A DNA stretch of 18,652 nucleotides from UMGS1696 sp964621165 (GCA_964621165.1 CAZULC010000023.1:1-18652), one strand, 5' to 3'; counted from the first letter of the stretch, positions 7,890-15,417 are shown. Numbers and translations: made by a program. Notes: a model not told the origin generated them from the letters alone.

Positions 7890-7895
7890 GGTACC
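7890..7895 (-). promoter_or_regulatory. candidate MarR operator, downstream copy
   Basis: The palindrome GGTACC, with flanking AA on one side, lies 6 bp downstream of the -10 box of the exporter operon. A repressor here would block initiation. It matches 7931-7936. Confidence 0.4.
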
Positions 7896-7901
7896 TTTAT
7901 A

Positions 7902-7930
7902 ATTATATCACACTCTCCCGGGATTGTCAA
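7902..7930 (-). promoter_or_regulatory. promoter of the MarR/exporter operon
   Basis: On the minus strand, TTGACA (7930-7925) and TATAAT (7907-7902) are both perfect matches to the sigma-A consensus, with a 17-bp spacer. Such a strong promoter is sensible for a system held off by a repressor. Confidence 0.8.
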
Positions 7931-7936
7931 GGTACC
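7931..7936 (-). promoter_or_regulatory. candidate MarR operator, upstream copy
   Basis: This second GGTACC palindrome directly abuts the -35 box. Centre-to-centre distance from the first copy is 41 bp, about four helical turns, so two dimers would sit on the same DNA face around the promoter. Confidence 0.4.
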
Positions 7937-8031
7937 TAAAGATTTTTTTGATATTTTTTTATAAATCAAGTGCCACAATGCTTTGAGGAATACAATACAT
8001 CTGAAATATTACAATAGGACTTATTTCAACC

Positions 8032-8082
8032 AAAACAAACAGCCCGATATCGGTCGGATTCCTTTATCAGGCTGTTTGTTTT
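8032..8082 (-). terminator. terminator of the nitrogenase-like operon
   Basis: A perfect 13-bp stem (AAAACAAACAGCC at 8032-8044, GGCTGTTTGTTTT at 8070-8082) with a 25-nt loop starts 17 bp after the last stop codon. The A/T ends of the stem allow termination from either side. Between here and the exporter promoter (7937-8031) I see only A/T-rich spacer. Confidence 0.8.
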
Positions 8083-8099
8083 ATTGTAAATCCGCATCG

Positions 8100-9338
8100 T
8101 CAGGCTTCAAAGCTGTCGAAAAATTCATCTTTCATCTCAACAAGCATATCCATGCCTTTTTCTCCCATGAACGGGATGTGAGACGCACGCTGTGTTTTTG
8201 AGATGAACGGTGCGCTGACTTGTGTGAAGTAGTTTTTCTCACGGCAGAACATGCTCATCTCGTCGCTTCCGAGACACCACTGACCTTTGAGTGACTTCCA
8301 CAGTTCTATTCTTTCCTTCTCCTTTGGCATATGCTTCACCTGAGGATCCGGCGAGTCAACAGCCTTCATGGAGTGACTGCACACGGCGTTTTCAACGGTT
8401 ATATCCATCTCGTCAAGCGCCTGACGGAAGCCGAGGATTGTGTCGTAGTCCCCCTGAATCGAGGCTTTGCGCTTTTTGCGTCCCATCATGCCCATACCCA
8501 TCGGTCCGCCCATGGGAGTCAGTCTTCTCGACTTATCCTTCAGTCTTGCGGTGAGTGCCGGATTCACTTCCATGCCGATTTGTGCCAATATTTTATTCAG
8601 CCACTCGAGGGTTCCGGTATAGCCATATGGCAAAGCGTAAATATAAGGCGTGCCGCATTTTTCTTTGAGTATTTCCGCGGCTTCAACGGCTTCGGTGCGC
8701 AAAACAAGGTTCAGCTCGGCTCCACCCATGCGGCGGACATCGGAAATATCGCATTCAAGTCCCATGACGCAGCCGCACTCATACCCGAAAGCTTCACGCA
8801 TGAGGTTTTTGATTTCCCACACGTCCGAGCGGATTCTGTAGGACCCGGCAGAGGCGCCGAGAATGTTGTAAGTCTTGGGTTTGGGTTCACTCTTTTCGGC
8901 AATTTCACGGGCAAGCATGCGGTAGACTGAGCGAAGTCCGTAGGTGTAGTCCCCGCGGAATCCGCCTTCCTCGAACGAAATAAGTCTCGCGCTGACCTTT
9001 TCCTGCATGTAGTGGCAGACTCCGGCGATGTCCGTCCCGATTACCGCAATGACCGCCGCAGCCACGACGAAAATCACCTCTGGATGATAGGCTTCGTCAA
9101 GCTCGAGTATGGCGTTCTCAAGCCTCGTAACGTCGCCCATTACAACGTCGTCCTCGCTTATGTGGGTGGTGAACAGTGACCGTCCAAGCTCAAGCCCCAG
9201 ACTGGAGTAAAATCCGCCGCCAAAGTGTGTGGTTCCGGCTGGTCCGTACTCGAGAACAACGGCATTTCCGATTGGCATCAGGGACCAGATTATGGACATG
9301 CGGTCGGACGGGGTGGGATAGAATCTGCAAAGGCTCAT
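8100..9338 (-). CDS. nitrogenase component-1-like subunit lacking cluster cysteines
   Basis: This 412-residue protein has the NifD/NifK/oxidoreductase fold signature: YGPAGTTHFGGG at the first Fe-S loop and AVIGTDIAGV at the position of the GDDI motif. By alignment of these loops with its neighbour, the three cluster-ligand cysteines are replaced by Ser11, Thr36 and Ala95. The only N-terminal cysteine is C4. A Met/Gly-rich stretch (PMGGPMGMGMMG, 275-286) followed by RKKRK is unusual. The ATG overlaps the stop of the upstream subunit gene (ATGA, 4 bp), which indicates coupled synthesis and a heteromeric complex. By analogy with DPOR (BchN/BchB) it would be the non-cysteine half of component 1, helping form the substrate site; this is inference. 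It is the last gene before the terminator. Confidence 0.85.
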   Translation of the reverse strand: MSLCRFYPTPSDRMSIIWSLMPIGNAVVLEYGPAGTTHFGGGFYSSLGLELGRSLFTTHISEDDVVMGDVTRLENAILELDEAYHPEVIFVVAAAVIAVIGTDIAGVCHYMQEKVSARLISFEEGGFRGDYTYGLRSVYRMLAREIAEKSEPKPKTYNILGASAGSYRIRSDVWEIKNLMREAFGYECGCVMGLECDISDVRRMGGAELNLVLRTEAVEAAEILKEKCGTPYIYALPYGYTGTLEWLNKILAQIGMEVNPALTARLKDKSRRLTPMGGPMGMGMMGRKKRKASIQGDYDTILGFRQALDEMDITVENAVCSHSMKAVDSPDPQVKHMPKEKERIELWKSLKGQWCLGSDEMSMFCREKNYFTQVSAPFISKTQRASHIPFMGEKGMDMLVEMKDEFFDSFEA

Positions 9339-10660
9339 TTTCTCATACCTCCCATGTATTTGTGTGAAGCCGGATTTTTATATAGCTCCGACTCCTTATC
9401 AGCCGTGAGTAAGGCGTCAAGCACAACCCCGCAGGTCTCGAAGCCGAGAATATTGTAAGCGTTCAGCATCTGAACCGTGGCGATTTTATTCTTTTTCAGC
9501 TCCATCTGATTCCCCGCGCCGATGTTGAAGTCCGGATGGAAAATCGGGTAGAGACAGCCGATGGCTCTGATGTTGGCTGAGCGGGTCACATATGGATCGC
9601 AGTATTTCAGGATATTTTCCCGGAACGCGGCGCTGTCCTCGTCGAGGTCGGATATTTGCAGAAGCAGCGGCTTGACGTCCAGTTTTGACGCGAGGAAGCT
9701 GTGCAGCTCGTAGTTGCATAAGGCGGTGTTTCCGCTGATGTAGGTCTTTCCGGCGAGTGACTCTCTTGCCGACGACGTTCTTTCGTTCATCTCCGTGTGC
9801 TTTTCTTCAAGCTCCAGCGGCAGAGTTTTTCCGAGAACCGAGAACAGCCGGCGGTAGCAGTCCATTATTCTGTCCGGGTCGGAGTAACGCTCGAACACAA
9901 CGTAGGGCGTGCTGAATTTTTCCTTCATTTTTTCAGCCAGAGGAAGTCCGACGGGATGTACCACGATATTGCATCTTGCCTTAGGGGCTGTTCGAATATC
10001 CTCAGCCGAGGCTTTTCCGGGAAGCATCAGTCCCACTCCGACTCCGGCTTCACTCAAATAACGGTAGACCTCGGTTTTTGTGAAGTCCCCCAGCCGAAGC
10101 CCGAGAACGTTCACGGAGTTGGTAACTTCCTGCTCTTCCATTGCGTCAATGCTGCCGTCAAGGGTGTGCTCGATTCCGGGGAGGTGGTCGTCGGTTTTGA
10201 AGTTCTCCGCGTGAACCACAATCACCGGAATACCGTATTGCTCACTGTAGCCCGCAGCCATGGCGTCAATGTCGTCGCCCGTCACCTCAACCACGCAGGT
10301 AGTCACAAGGTACACCACCTTTGGCTTGTATTCCTCGGTCAGCTCAGCGAACGCCTCGTCCATCTTTTCCTGACAACCGAAGGTCACGTCATGCTGATCG
10401 AGCACTACCGACACAATATGGCAGCCGCTCGCCTTCATTGTTCCACCGGATGTGGCAAGCTGGGTGTAGTAAGCACATTCGTCTGGTCCCACAACCACCA
10501 TAACCGAGTCGTCGATTTCCTTTATGGTTAGCATCGCACCCATAAGCGGGCAGTGGTATCCCGGGAAAAGCGCGTATGACAGGGGCTTCACATGCTTCAT
10601 GCTGTCGGCTTCGCTTAGCCGTATCAGGCTGTTTTTCATTTTGATTCCGTCAAGTGCCAT
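9335..10660 (-). CDS. nitrogenase component-1-like subunit with three cluster cysteines
   Basis: This 441-residue protein is of the nitrogenase component-1 type (NifD/K, BchN/B, CfbD superfamily). The three cysteines that ligate the interface cluster in this superfamily are present: C37 in GYHCPLMGA, C62 in GPDECAYYT and C122 in VTTCVVEVTGDDID. Further cysteines at 80 and 96 lie in the same domain. I see no convincing equivalents of the NifD Cys/His ligands for FeMo-cofactor, and no nifB/E/N-like genes are in the window. So it should receive electrons from the Fe protein encoded at the head of the operon and pass them to a non-N2 substrate. The start at 10660 follows AGGAG and lies 16 bp after the ATPase gene. 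The exact reaction is unknown. Confidence 0.88.
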   Translation of the reverse strand: MALDGIKMKNSLIRLSEADSMKHVKPLSYALFPGYHCPLMGAMLTIKEIDDSVMVVVGPDECAYYTQLATSGGTMKASGCHIVSVVLDQHDVTFGCQEKMDEAFAELTEEYKPKVVYLVTTCVVEVTGDDIDAMAAGYSEQYGIPVIVVHAENFKTDDHLPGIEHTLDGSIDAMEEQEVTNSVNVLGLRLGDFTKTEVYRYLSEAGVGVGLMLPGKASAEDIRTAPKARCNIVVHPVGLPLAEKMKEKFSTPYVVFERYSDPDRIMDCYRRLFSVLGKTLPLELEEKHTEMNERTSSARESLAGKTYISGNTALCNYELHSFLASKLDVKPLLLQISDLDEDSAAFRENILKYCDPYVTRSANIRAIGCLYPIFHPDFNIGAGNQMELKKNKIATVQMLNAYNILGFETCGVVLDALLTADKESELYKNPASHKYMGGMRK

Positions 10661-10676
10661 TTTTACTCCTATTTTT

Positions 10677-11456
10677 TCACGCGAGCTGTCTGTAGGCGAT
10701 AATGGGCTTTTCCCTTCCCGGGAGCTTTACTATATCGCAGTCCACATTGTAGACCTCACGCATCATTTCCTTCGTGATTACTTCCTCAGGCGTACCCTCG
10801 GCGTATTTGCGTCCGTTTTTGATTACGATAATCCTGTCGCTGACCTCCATTGCGTGAGCAAGATCGTGGAGAACCATGACCACTCCCACGCCGGTTTTAC
10901 GGTTGAGATCCTTTACCATCTGCATTGTCTCAATCTGGTGGGACACGTCGAGGTAGGTAGTCGGCTCGTCGAGAAACAGTATCTCCGGCTGCTGAGCGAG
11001 AACCGTTGCAATCCACACGCGCTGAGTCTCGCCTCCCGAGATCTCGTGAATAGATTTATCCCTGAGGTGGTATGTATTCGTCGCCTTCATGGCATCCTCG
11101 ATGATTTTTTCGTCCTCCGCTGTCATATGTGAGAGGAAGCCGAGGTGGGGCATGCGTCCGTAACTCACCAGTTCCTTCACGAGAAAGTCAGCGGGAGCCG
11201 AGTGAATCTGGGGCAGGACTCCGACCTTCCGTGCAAGTTCCTTCGGCGCGTAGTCGAGAAGATTCAGGTTTCCCACGTAGACCGAGCCTTTCTGGAACCG
11301 GATAAGCCGTGTGAGCGCTTTGAGAACCGTGGATTTGCCCGAGCCATTGGGTCCGATAATGCTTGTGATTTTGCCCTTTTCTATGGTGATGTTGAAGTCC
11401 GAGACGATGACTCTCTCACCGTAGCCGATTTGCAGATTTGTACCCTTAACCTCCAT
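10677..11456 (-). CDS. ABC importer ATPase, iron-complex/cobalamin type (FecE/BtuD-like)
   Basis: This 259-residue ATPase energises the importer together with the permease. Walker A is GPNGSGKST (35-43), the signature ISGGETQRV (139 onward), Walker B ILFLDEPTTYLD (D163, E164) and the switch His H197 in VLHDLAHA. The ISGGETQR signature and C-terminal region are typical of the FecE/FhuC/BtuD group, which serves siderophore, haem and corrinoid uptake. I chose ATG at 11456 because an AGAGGA site lies upstream and the protein then begins in family register; the frame is open 40 codons further upstream, but that part is antisense-like and inside the permease gene. It overlaps the permease stop by 11 bp. 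Confidence 0.93.
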   Translation of the reverse strand: MEVKGTNLQIGYGERVIVSDFNITIEKGKITSIIGPNGSGKSTVLKALTRLIRFQKGSVYVGNLNLLDYAPKELARKVGVLPQIHSAPADFLVKELVSYGRMPHLGFLSHMTAEDEKIIEDAMKATNTYHLRDKSIHEISGGETQRVWIATVLAQQPEILFLDEPTTYLDVSHQIETMQMVKDLNRKTGVGVVMVLHDLAHAMEVSDRIIVIKNGRKYAEGTPEEVITKEMMREVYNVDCDIVKLPGREKPIIAYRQLA

Positions 11457-12489
11457 TGAATTTTCCTCTCTTTCTAAGCATGTAAAGGAAGAACGGACCG
11501 CCGCAGACCGACATGACGATGCCCACGGGTATTTCCATGCCGGGAACGATTGTGCGTCCGATTGTGTCAGCCACAAGCAGGGTCACGCTTCCGAGGAGGA
11601 TTGAAGTTGGCATCATGACCTTGTAGTCCGAGCCGACAAGCATACGGGAGATGTGAGGCACCACAAGTCCGACAAAGCTTATCATTCCCACCACTGACAC
11701 GGTTGCCGCCGCTAAAAACGCTGACACAGCCGACAGTGCGATTCTCGCTCCGTTAACCCGTATACCGAGATTTTTTGCCATCTCGTCTCCAAGCTGAAGA
11801 GCATTTGCGTGGCGTGTGCAGAGGAGCGCCAAAACCAAGCCCACTACCGAATAGGCGAGAATCGTACCAACGTGGGTCCACGACATTCCCGCGAGGCTGC
11901 CGTTCATGAAGGCGAGGACTCCCGTCAGGTTGTCGCTGTTCATGAGCTGGAGCAGTGAGTTGTACGCGCCGAGAACCGAGTTGATTGCGACTCCGGCTAA
12001 GATGATCCGCACTGGGTTCACGCCGTCCTTCCACGCGAGGGCATAAATCAGAACGCACGCCAGAGCCGCTCCCACGAAGGCAAACATTGGCAGTGCTGTG
12101 GTCATGTTGGGGAAGATAAGCAGCACCGTGATTGCCGCGGTTCCCGCACCAGCCGACACGCCGATTGATCCCGGGTCAGCGAGGGGATTTCGCATGACAG
12201 CCTGAAGCAAAGCTCCCGCAGCCGACAGACAAGCGCCAACAAGGATTGCTAGAATCACCCGGGGCAGCCGCAGGTTCATGATGATGGTTCGGGTCACGCT
12301 CATCTCCGGTGACAGCTCGGCTTCATTTGTGAAAATCGAGTGGAATATTTCCGTCACCGAAAACTTCACGCTTCCGATGTTAACAGCAGCTATGGACAGC
12401 ACTACAATCAGCACGGCAAGCACAATCCAGAGAAGTCCCACGTGCAAAAGCTTTACGCTTCCACGGTTTTCTTTAAGTCGTTTCGCCAT
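11446..12489 (-). CDS. ABC importer permease, FecCD/BtuC family
   Basis: This 347-residue integral membrane protein belongs to the FecCD family, which forms a homodimeric channel with about ten helices per subunit. The hallmark region is at 73-115: LRLPR, then LSAAGALLQAVMRNPLADP and GVSAGAG. A cytoplasmic coupling segment for the ATPase is near 232 (DEMAKNLGIRV). It starts 3 bp after the stop of the binding protein with little ribosome binding site of its own, so translation is probably coupled. Family members import Fe-siderophores, haem, corrinoids or molybdate; context with nitrogenase-like genes suggests a metal complex or tetrapyrrole, which sequence alone does not settle. Confidence 0.94.
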   Translation of the reverse strand: MAKRLKENRGSVKLLHVGLLWIVLAVLIVVLSIAAVNIGSVKFSVTEIFHSIFTNEAELSPEMSVTRTIIMNLRLPRVILAILVGACLSAAGALLQAVMRNPLADPGSIGVSAGAGTAAITVLLIFPNMTTALPMFAFVGAALACVLIYALAWKDGVNPVRIILAGVAINSVLGAYNSLLQLMNSDNLTGVLAFMNGSLAGMSWTHVGTILAYSVVGLVLALLCTRHANALQLGDEMAKNLGIRVNGARIALSAVSAFLAAATVSVVGMISFVGLVVPHISRMLVGSDYKVMMPTSILLGSVTLLVADTIGRTIVPGMEIPVGIVMSVCGGPFFLYMLRKRGKFNGG

Positions 12490-12492
12490 GAT

Positions 12493-13524
12493 TTATTCCG
12501 CAATGAAGTCGCTGACTATGCCGATGAGGTTTTCGAGGGAGTCAACGTAGTAAATTCCATAGGTTGCGATGTACTCCACGCCGAGGCAGAGGATGCAGTC
12601 GTTCTGCACAGCCGTCATTGTGTTCCAATACTCGGGATTTGCGTCGATTATTTCGTCCATTACCCCCTCAACGTCATCAGCTGTACCCATGCCTACAACT
12701 ACAAGGACGTCGGGCTGGGTAACAAGAGCGGTCTCGTAGTCAATCTCGAACATGGAAGCGGCCGCTGTTTCATCGGAGACATTGTTGAAGCCAAGCATAC
12801 GCATCATAGAGCCGAGAGTTCCGTTCGAGGTCTGACCGTAAACCAAGCCGACTCCACCTACCTGAAGCACCATTATGTTTTTGTCAGAATAAGTCTTTGC
12901 CAGTTCCGCGCACTGGGCTTCGATATCCTCAAAGCTCTGCTTCAGCTCCTCGCCCTTTTTGGTGCTTTCATCATCAACCGAGAAGGCATCGATTAAGCAA
13001 AGTGCTTCTTCCTTGACGGTTTCATAAGCAACGCCGTGTCCGGCAGCCTGATAGTACACGTTGATTCCCAATCCCTCGAGGGTTACACCGTGGGAGTCAG
13101 CAAAGGAGGTGGAGAGGATTACCAAGTCCGGATTCAAGGCAATCACGTCCTCGATGTTGAACTCGTCGCTCATCAGGCTCTTGAGGATTGTTATGTCCGG
13201 ATTTTCCTCGGCAATGTGAGCGGTGGCTGAGGACGAGGGCATTGCGATAATTGACGCGCCCATTTCGTACAGCGTAGTCGCGGGAGCCGTAGAAGCGCAG
13301 ACTATGCGGGTGGGAACCTCGTCCAGCACCAGAGTTTCAAAGCCCTGATCGGTCATGCTGTCGGGGTATCCGAGAGTAAACTTTTCATCTTCTTTTACGT
13401 TTACTTCGTTTTCGGAGTTCTCTTTTCCTCCGGTTTCCTTGTCCTCCCCGTTGTCAGAAGAATTGCAGGCAGCCATGCTGAACAACATAGCGGCGGTTAA
13501 AAGCATTGCGAGTAGTTTTTTCAT
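12493..13524 (-). CDS. substrate-binding lipoprotein of the ABC importer
   Basis: This 343-residue lipoprotein is anchored outside the membrane and captures the imported compound. The signal peptide is MKKLLAMLLTAAMLFSMAAC, with the lipobox SMAAC and lipidated Cys20. An Asp/Glu/Lys/Ser/Asn-rich linker follows to about residue 45. The rest fits the bilobed TroA/FepB/BtuF fold with a long central helix: PTRIVCAST opens the first lobe, DLVILSTSF ends the first sheet, and DVLVVVGMG lies in the second lobe. AAGGAAGG precedes the ATG. The gene is 36 bp after the Fe-protein gene and in the same frame. The ligand cannot be assigned; iron-siderophore, haem or corrinoid are the family's usual ones. Confidence 0.93.
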   Translation of the reverse strand: MKKLLAMLLTAAMLFSMAACNSSDNGEDKETGGKENSENEVNVKEDEKFTLGYPDSMTDQGFETLVLDEVPTRIVCASTAPATTLYEMGASIIAMPSSSATAHIAEENPDITILKSLMSDEFNIEDVIALNPDLVILSTSFADSHGVTLEGLGINVYYQAAGHGVAYETVKEEALCLIDAFSVDDESTKKGEELKQSFEDIEAQCAELAKTYSDKNIMVLQVGGVGLVYGQTSNGTLGSMMRMLGFNNVSDETAAASMFEIDYETALVTQPDVLVVVGMGTADDVEGVMDEIIDANPEYWNTMTAVQNDCILCLGVEYIATYGIYYVDSLENLIGIVSDFIAE

Positions 13525-13560
13525 GATATTTTCCTTCCTTATAATTATATTATTTTTTGT

Positions 13561-14310
13561 CTATTCACGAGCCATGATCTTCTCAGCCAGCTCACGGTAA
13601 ACCGACTTCATCTCTGACTCGGCAAGACATTCGAACACGGTTCCGCCTTGGTTTTCGGCTTCCTGAATTTCAGTGGAACGGGGGATGTACTGTATCATGG
13701 TGGTGCCGATTTCCTTTAGGGCTTCGTTGACGATTTCCACCTCGTTTTCGATGTTCTTCGCGTTGAGTATCAGACCCTGTAATTTCGCGTAGCCACGTTT
13801 GCCGAAGTTGCGGATTGCGGCGGCTATGTTGTTTGCGGCGTACAGCGACATCATCTCGCCTGATGAGACAACGTAAACGTCCTTTGCGTAGCCGTCACGG
13901 ATGGGCATTGCGAATCCTCCGCACACCACGTCGCCCAATACGTCGTATATTACAATGTCCGGCTGGTAGGTTTCGAATGCCTGCAAATCCGCCAGTTTCT
14001 CAAAGGCTGAGATGATACCCCGTCCTGCACAACCCACACCGGGAGTAGGACCGCCGGATTCAACGCAGTACACCCCGCCGTGGCCCTTGAATACAATATC
14101 TCCAAGAGTCAGCTCATCGCCTTTCTGTCGTATCTGCTCAAGCACTGTGGGGATGCGCTTCCCTTTCATCAGGTTTTTCGTCGAGTCCGCTTTGGGGTCA
14201 CAGCCAATCTGCATCACCCTATAGCCTTTTTCAGCCAGAGCCGCAGACAGATTCGACGTTGTGGTTGACTTTCCGATTCCGCCTTTTCCGTATATAGCAA
14301 TTTTCTTCAT
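13561..14310 (-). CDS. nitrogenase-like Fe protein (NifH/BchL/CfbC superfamily)
   Basis: This 249-residue homodimeric ATPase donates electrons to component 1. The P-loop is GKGGIGKST (8-16). The two ligands of the shared [4Fe-4S] cluster are C94 in GVGCAGRG and C130 in DVLGDVVCGGFAMPIR, which is also switch II. R97 is the counterpart of the Arg that is ADP-ribosylated in true NifH. The length is shorter than typical NifH (about 270-295), as in nitrogenase-like proteins. It heads the operon with the importer and the two component-1 genes, behind AGGAGG (14322-14327), a 5' leader with a palindrome and a strong promoter. The absence of nifB/E/N-type genes argues against N2 fixation. I give no symbol because the pathway is unknown. 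The stop codon is TAG. Confidence 0.92.
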   Translation of the reverse strand: MKKIAIYGKGGIGKSTTTSNLSAALAEKGYRVMQIGCDPKADSTKNLMKGKRIPTVLEQIRQKGDELTLGDIVFKGHGGVYCVESGGPTPGVGCAGRGIISAFEKLADLQAFETYQPDIVIYDVLGDVVCGGFAMPIRDGYAKDVYVVSSGEMMSLYAANNIAAAIRNFGKRGYAKLQGLILNAKNIENEVEIVNEALKEIGTTMIQYIPRSTEIQEAENQGGTVFECLAESEMKSVYRELAEKIMARE

Positions 14311-14332
14311 TTACGTCAGTACCTCCTATATG

Positions 14333-14348
14333 GTTAGCGGTTGCTAAC
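14333..14348 (-). promoter_or_regulatory. GTTAGC-N4-GCTAAC inverted repeat in the Fe-protein leader
   Basis: A perfect 6+6-bp inverted repeat, GTTAGC-AACC-GCTAAC on the minus strand, lies in the 5' leader 5 bp upstream of the AGGAGG. The same arms with a different centre occur at 15450-15465. It may be a DNA operator or, as RNA, a short hairpin next to the ribosome binding site. The half-site TTAGC loosely recalls DtxR/IdeR half-sites, but the spacing differs. Confidence 0.65.
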
Positions 14349-14388
14349 TATTTTGGCTTAAAAAACAGCTCATCAGCCGTACTTAGTC

Positions 14389-14417
14389 AGTATACCATAT
14401 ATTTCCGCTGACATCAA
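14389..14417 (-). promoter_or_regulatory. promoter of the nitrogenase-like/importer operon
   Basis: TTGATG (14417-14412) and TATACT (14394-14389) have a 17-bp spacer on the minus strand. The predicted start of transcription, near 14382, gives a leader of about 70 nt. I see no terminator between the regulator gene and this promoter, so some read-through is possible. Confidence 0.7.
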
Positions 14418-14420
14418 TTC

Positions 14421-14457
14421 CCAAAAAGAGAATTTCCACTCCAAAAAGACAGAATTT
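14421..14457 (-). promoter_or_regulatory. direct repeat abutting the -35 box, candidate AraC-type site
   Basis: On the minus strand AAATTCTGTCTTTTTGG is followed by AAATTCTCTTTTTGG. The AAATTCT parts are 22 bp apart and the CTTTTTGG parts 20 bp apart. The repeat ends 4 bp before the -35 box. AraC-family activators bind direct repeats of about two helical turns in this position. Confidence 0.45.
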
Positions 14458-14505
14458 ATTATAGCAATGCCACGACGCAGGTTTATGCGGGGAAACTTTC
14501 ATTGG

Positions 14506-15417
14506 TCAAGGCTCGTGAAACAGCTTGTTTTTTCTGTACTGTGCGGGAGTTACGCCAATTATGCTCCGGAAGGTTGACGAGAACTTGCTGTCGTTTTCAT
14601 ATCCGAACTCATAAGCGATATCCGAAATTTTCCTGTCCGTCGCGAGAAGCTCATCCGCGGCTCTTCTGATTCGCTGTGAACGAAGATATGCGATTGGCGG
14701 GAGATCGTAAACTGCCCGGAAGCTGTATTTCACCTGGGAGACGGAAACGTGGAACTCATCCGCAATTGCCGCAAGAGTTATATCGTCACGGATGTGGTTG
14801 TCCATCCAGCGGCATATGTCCTTGGCAAGACGCACCTGACTTTCGGAAAAGCTGTGTTTTTTGAGAATCTTCTCATCCGGCTCAAGCTCCGAAAGGAACA
14901 GGAGCAGCTCCAGCACTTTTACCCGAAAATAACCGGTTCTACAGCGGGTTTTATTGTCATACAATTCCGAAAAAATATGCTCGATTGAAGCAAGCTGGCG
15001 AAGGGCGAAAAACGGCTTCCCGTGGGGCAGAAATTTATTCGCAATCTCAGCCGGTCGCACGTCTATTCCGTCGAGACAGACTGACAGGTTTTCCGGCGCT
15101 TTGGCGAGGTTTATCCGAACGATTATGCCGTGATAATGCCTGGTGGGGTAGTTTTCCTCACGGACTCTGTCGTCAAGGCGGTGGATTGCCACGTCTCCGG
15201 GGGTCAGGTAATAATATTCTTTCCCAACCTGCTGCTCAAGTCTTCCCTCCCGGCAGTGATCTATTTCAATGACAGGCTCGCTCTGCCGGACAGGTACGTT
15301 TTTGGTTATTTTTGCATCATGGACACTGTTGTAGAGCAAGTCGATGCCGGGAAATACATGACAGCCTGTGACGGTTGACACGGAGTCAGATACGGTGGAT
15401 TCTTGGATGGTCTTCAT
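14506..15417 (-). CDS. AraC-family transcriptional regulator
   Basis: This 303-residue regulator has an N-terminal sensor domain (about 20-190, with a cupin-like segment around YYYLTPGDVAIHRL at 68-81) and a C-terminal double helix-turn-helix. The first HTH is about 212-234 (TLAAIADEFHVSVSQVKYSF) and the second about 264-290 (ISDIAYEFGYENDSKFSSTF), followed by GVTPAQYRK. PchR/YbtA-type members of this family activate siderophore uptake genes upon binding the ligand. Lying next to an importer operon on the same strand, it is probably the ligand-responsive regulator of that operon; this is inference from context. AAGGATT precedes the ATG. Its own promoter carries the same inverted repeat as the Fe-protein leader, which suggests shared or self control. 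Confidence 0.88.
   Translation of the reverse strand: MKTIQESTVSDSVSTVTGCHVFPGIDLLYNSVHDAKITKNVPVRQSEPVIEIDHCREGRLEQQVGKEYYYLTPGDVAIHRLDDRVREENYPTRHYHGIIVRINLAKAPENLSVCLDGIDVRPAEIANKFLPHGKPFFALRQLASIEHIFSELYDNKTRCRTGYFRVKVLELLLFLSELEPDEKILKKHSFSESQVRLAKDICRWMDNHIRDDITLAAIADEFHVSVSQVKYSFRAVYDLPPIAYLRSQRIRRAADELLATDRKISDIAYEFGYENDSKFSSTFRSIIGVTPAQYRKNKLFHEP

Noticed and set aside
9797..10531. A 244-codon open frame on the plus strand.
   Set aside because: It is antisense to the cysteine-bearing component-1 gene, whose family motifs and operon position are clear. Its composition is that of a shadow frame.
11457..11576. A start for the importer ATPase 40 codons further upstream.
   Set aside because: That segment lies within the permease gene, has no family similarity, and the ATG at 11456 has a ribosome binding site and family register.
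12493..14310. The Fe-protein stop TAG is in frame with the binding-protein gene and no other stop lies between, so read-through could give a fusion.
   Set aside because: The downstream gene has AAGGAAGG, ATG and a complete lipoprotein signal peptide, which would not work inside a fusion.
8100..14310. True nitrogen fixation genes.
   Set aside because: There are no cofactor assembly genes (nifB, nifE, nifN) in the window, no convincing FeMo-cofactor ligands, and one component-1 subunit lacks all cluster cysteines.
14458..14505. A terminator between the AraC-type gene and the Fe-protein promoter.
   Set aside because: Only weak pairing (GCAT/ATGC type) and no T run is visible, so I do not call one.
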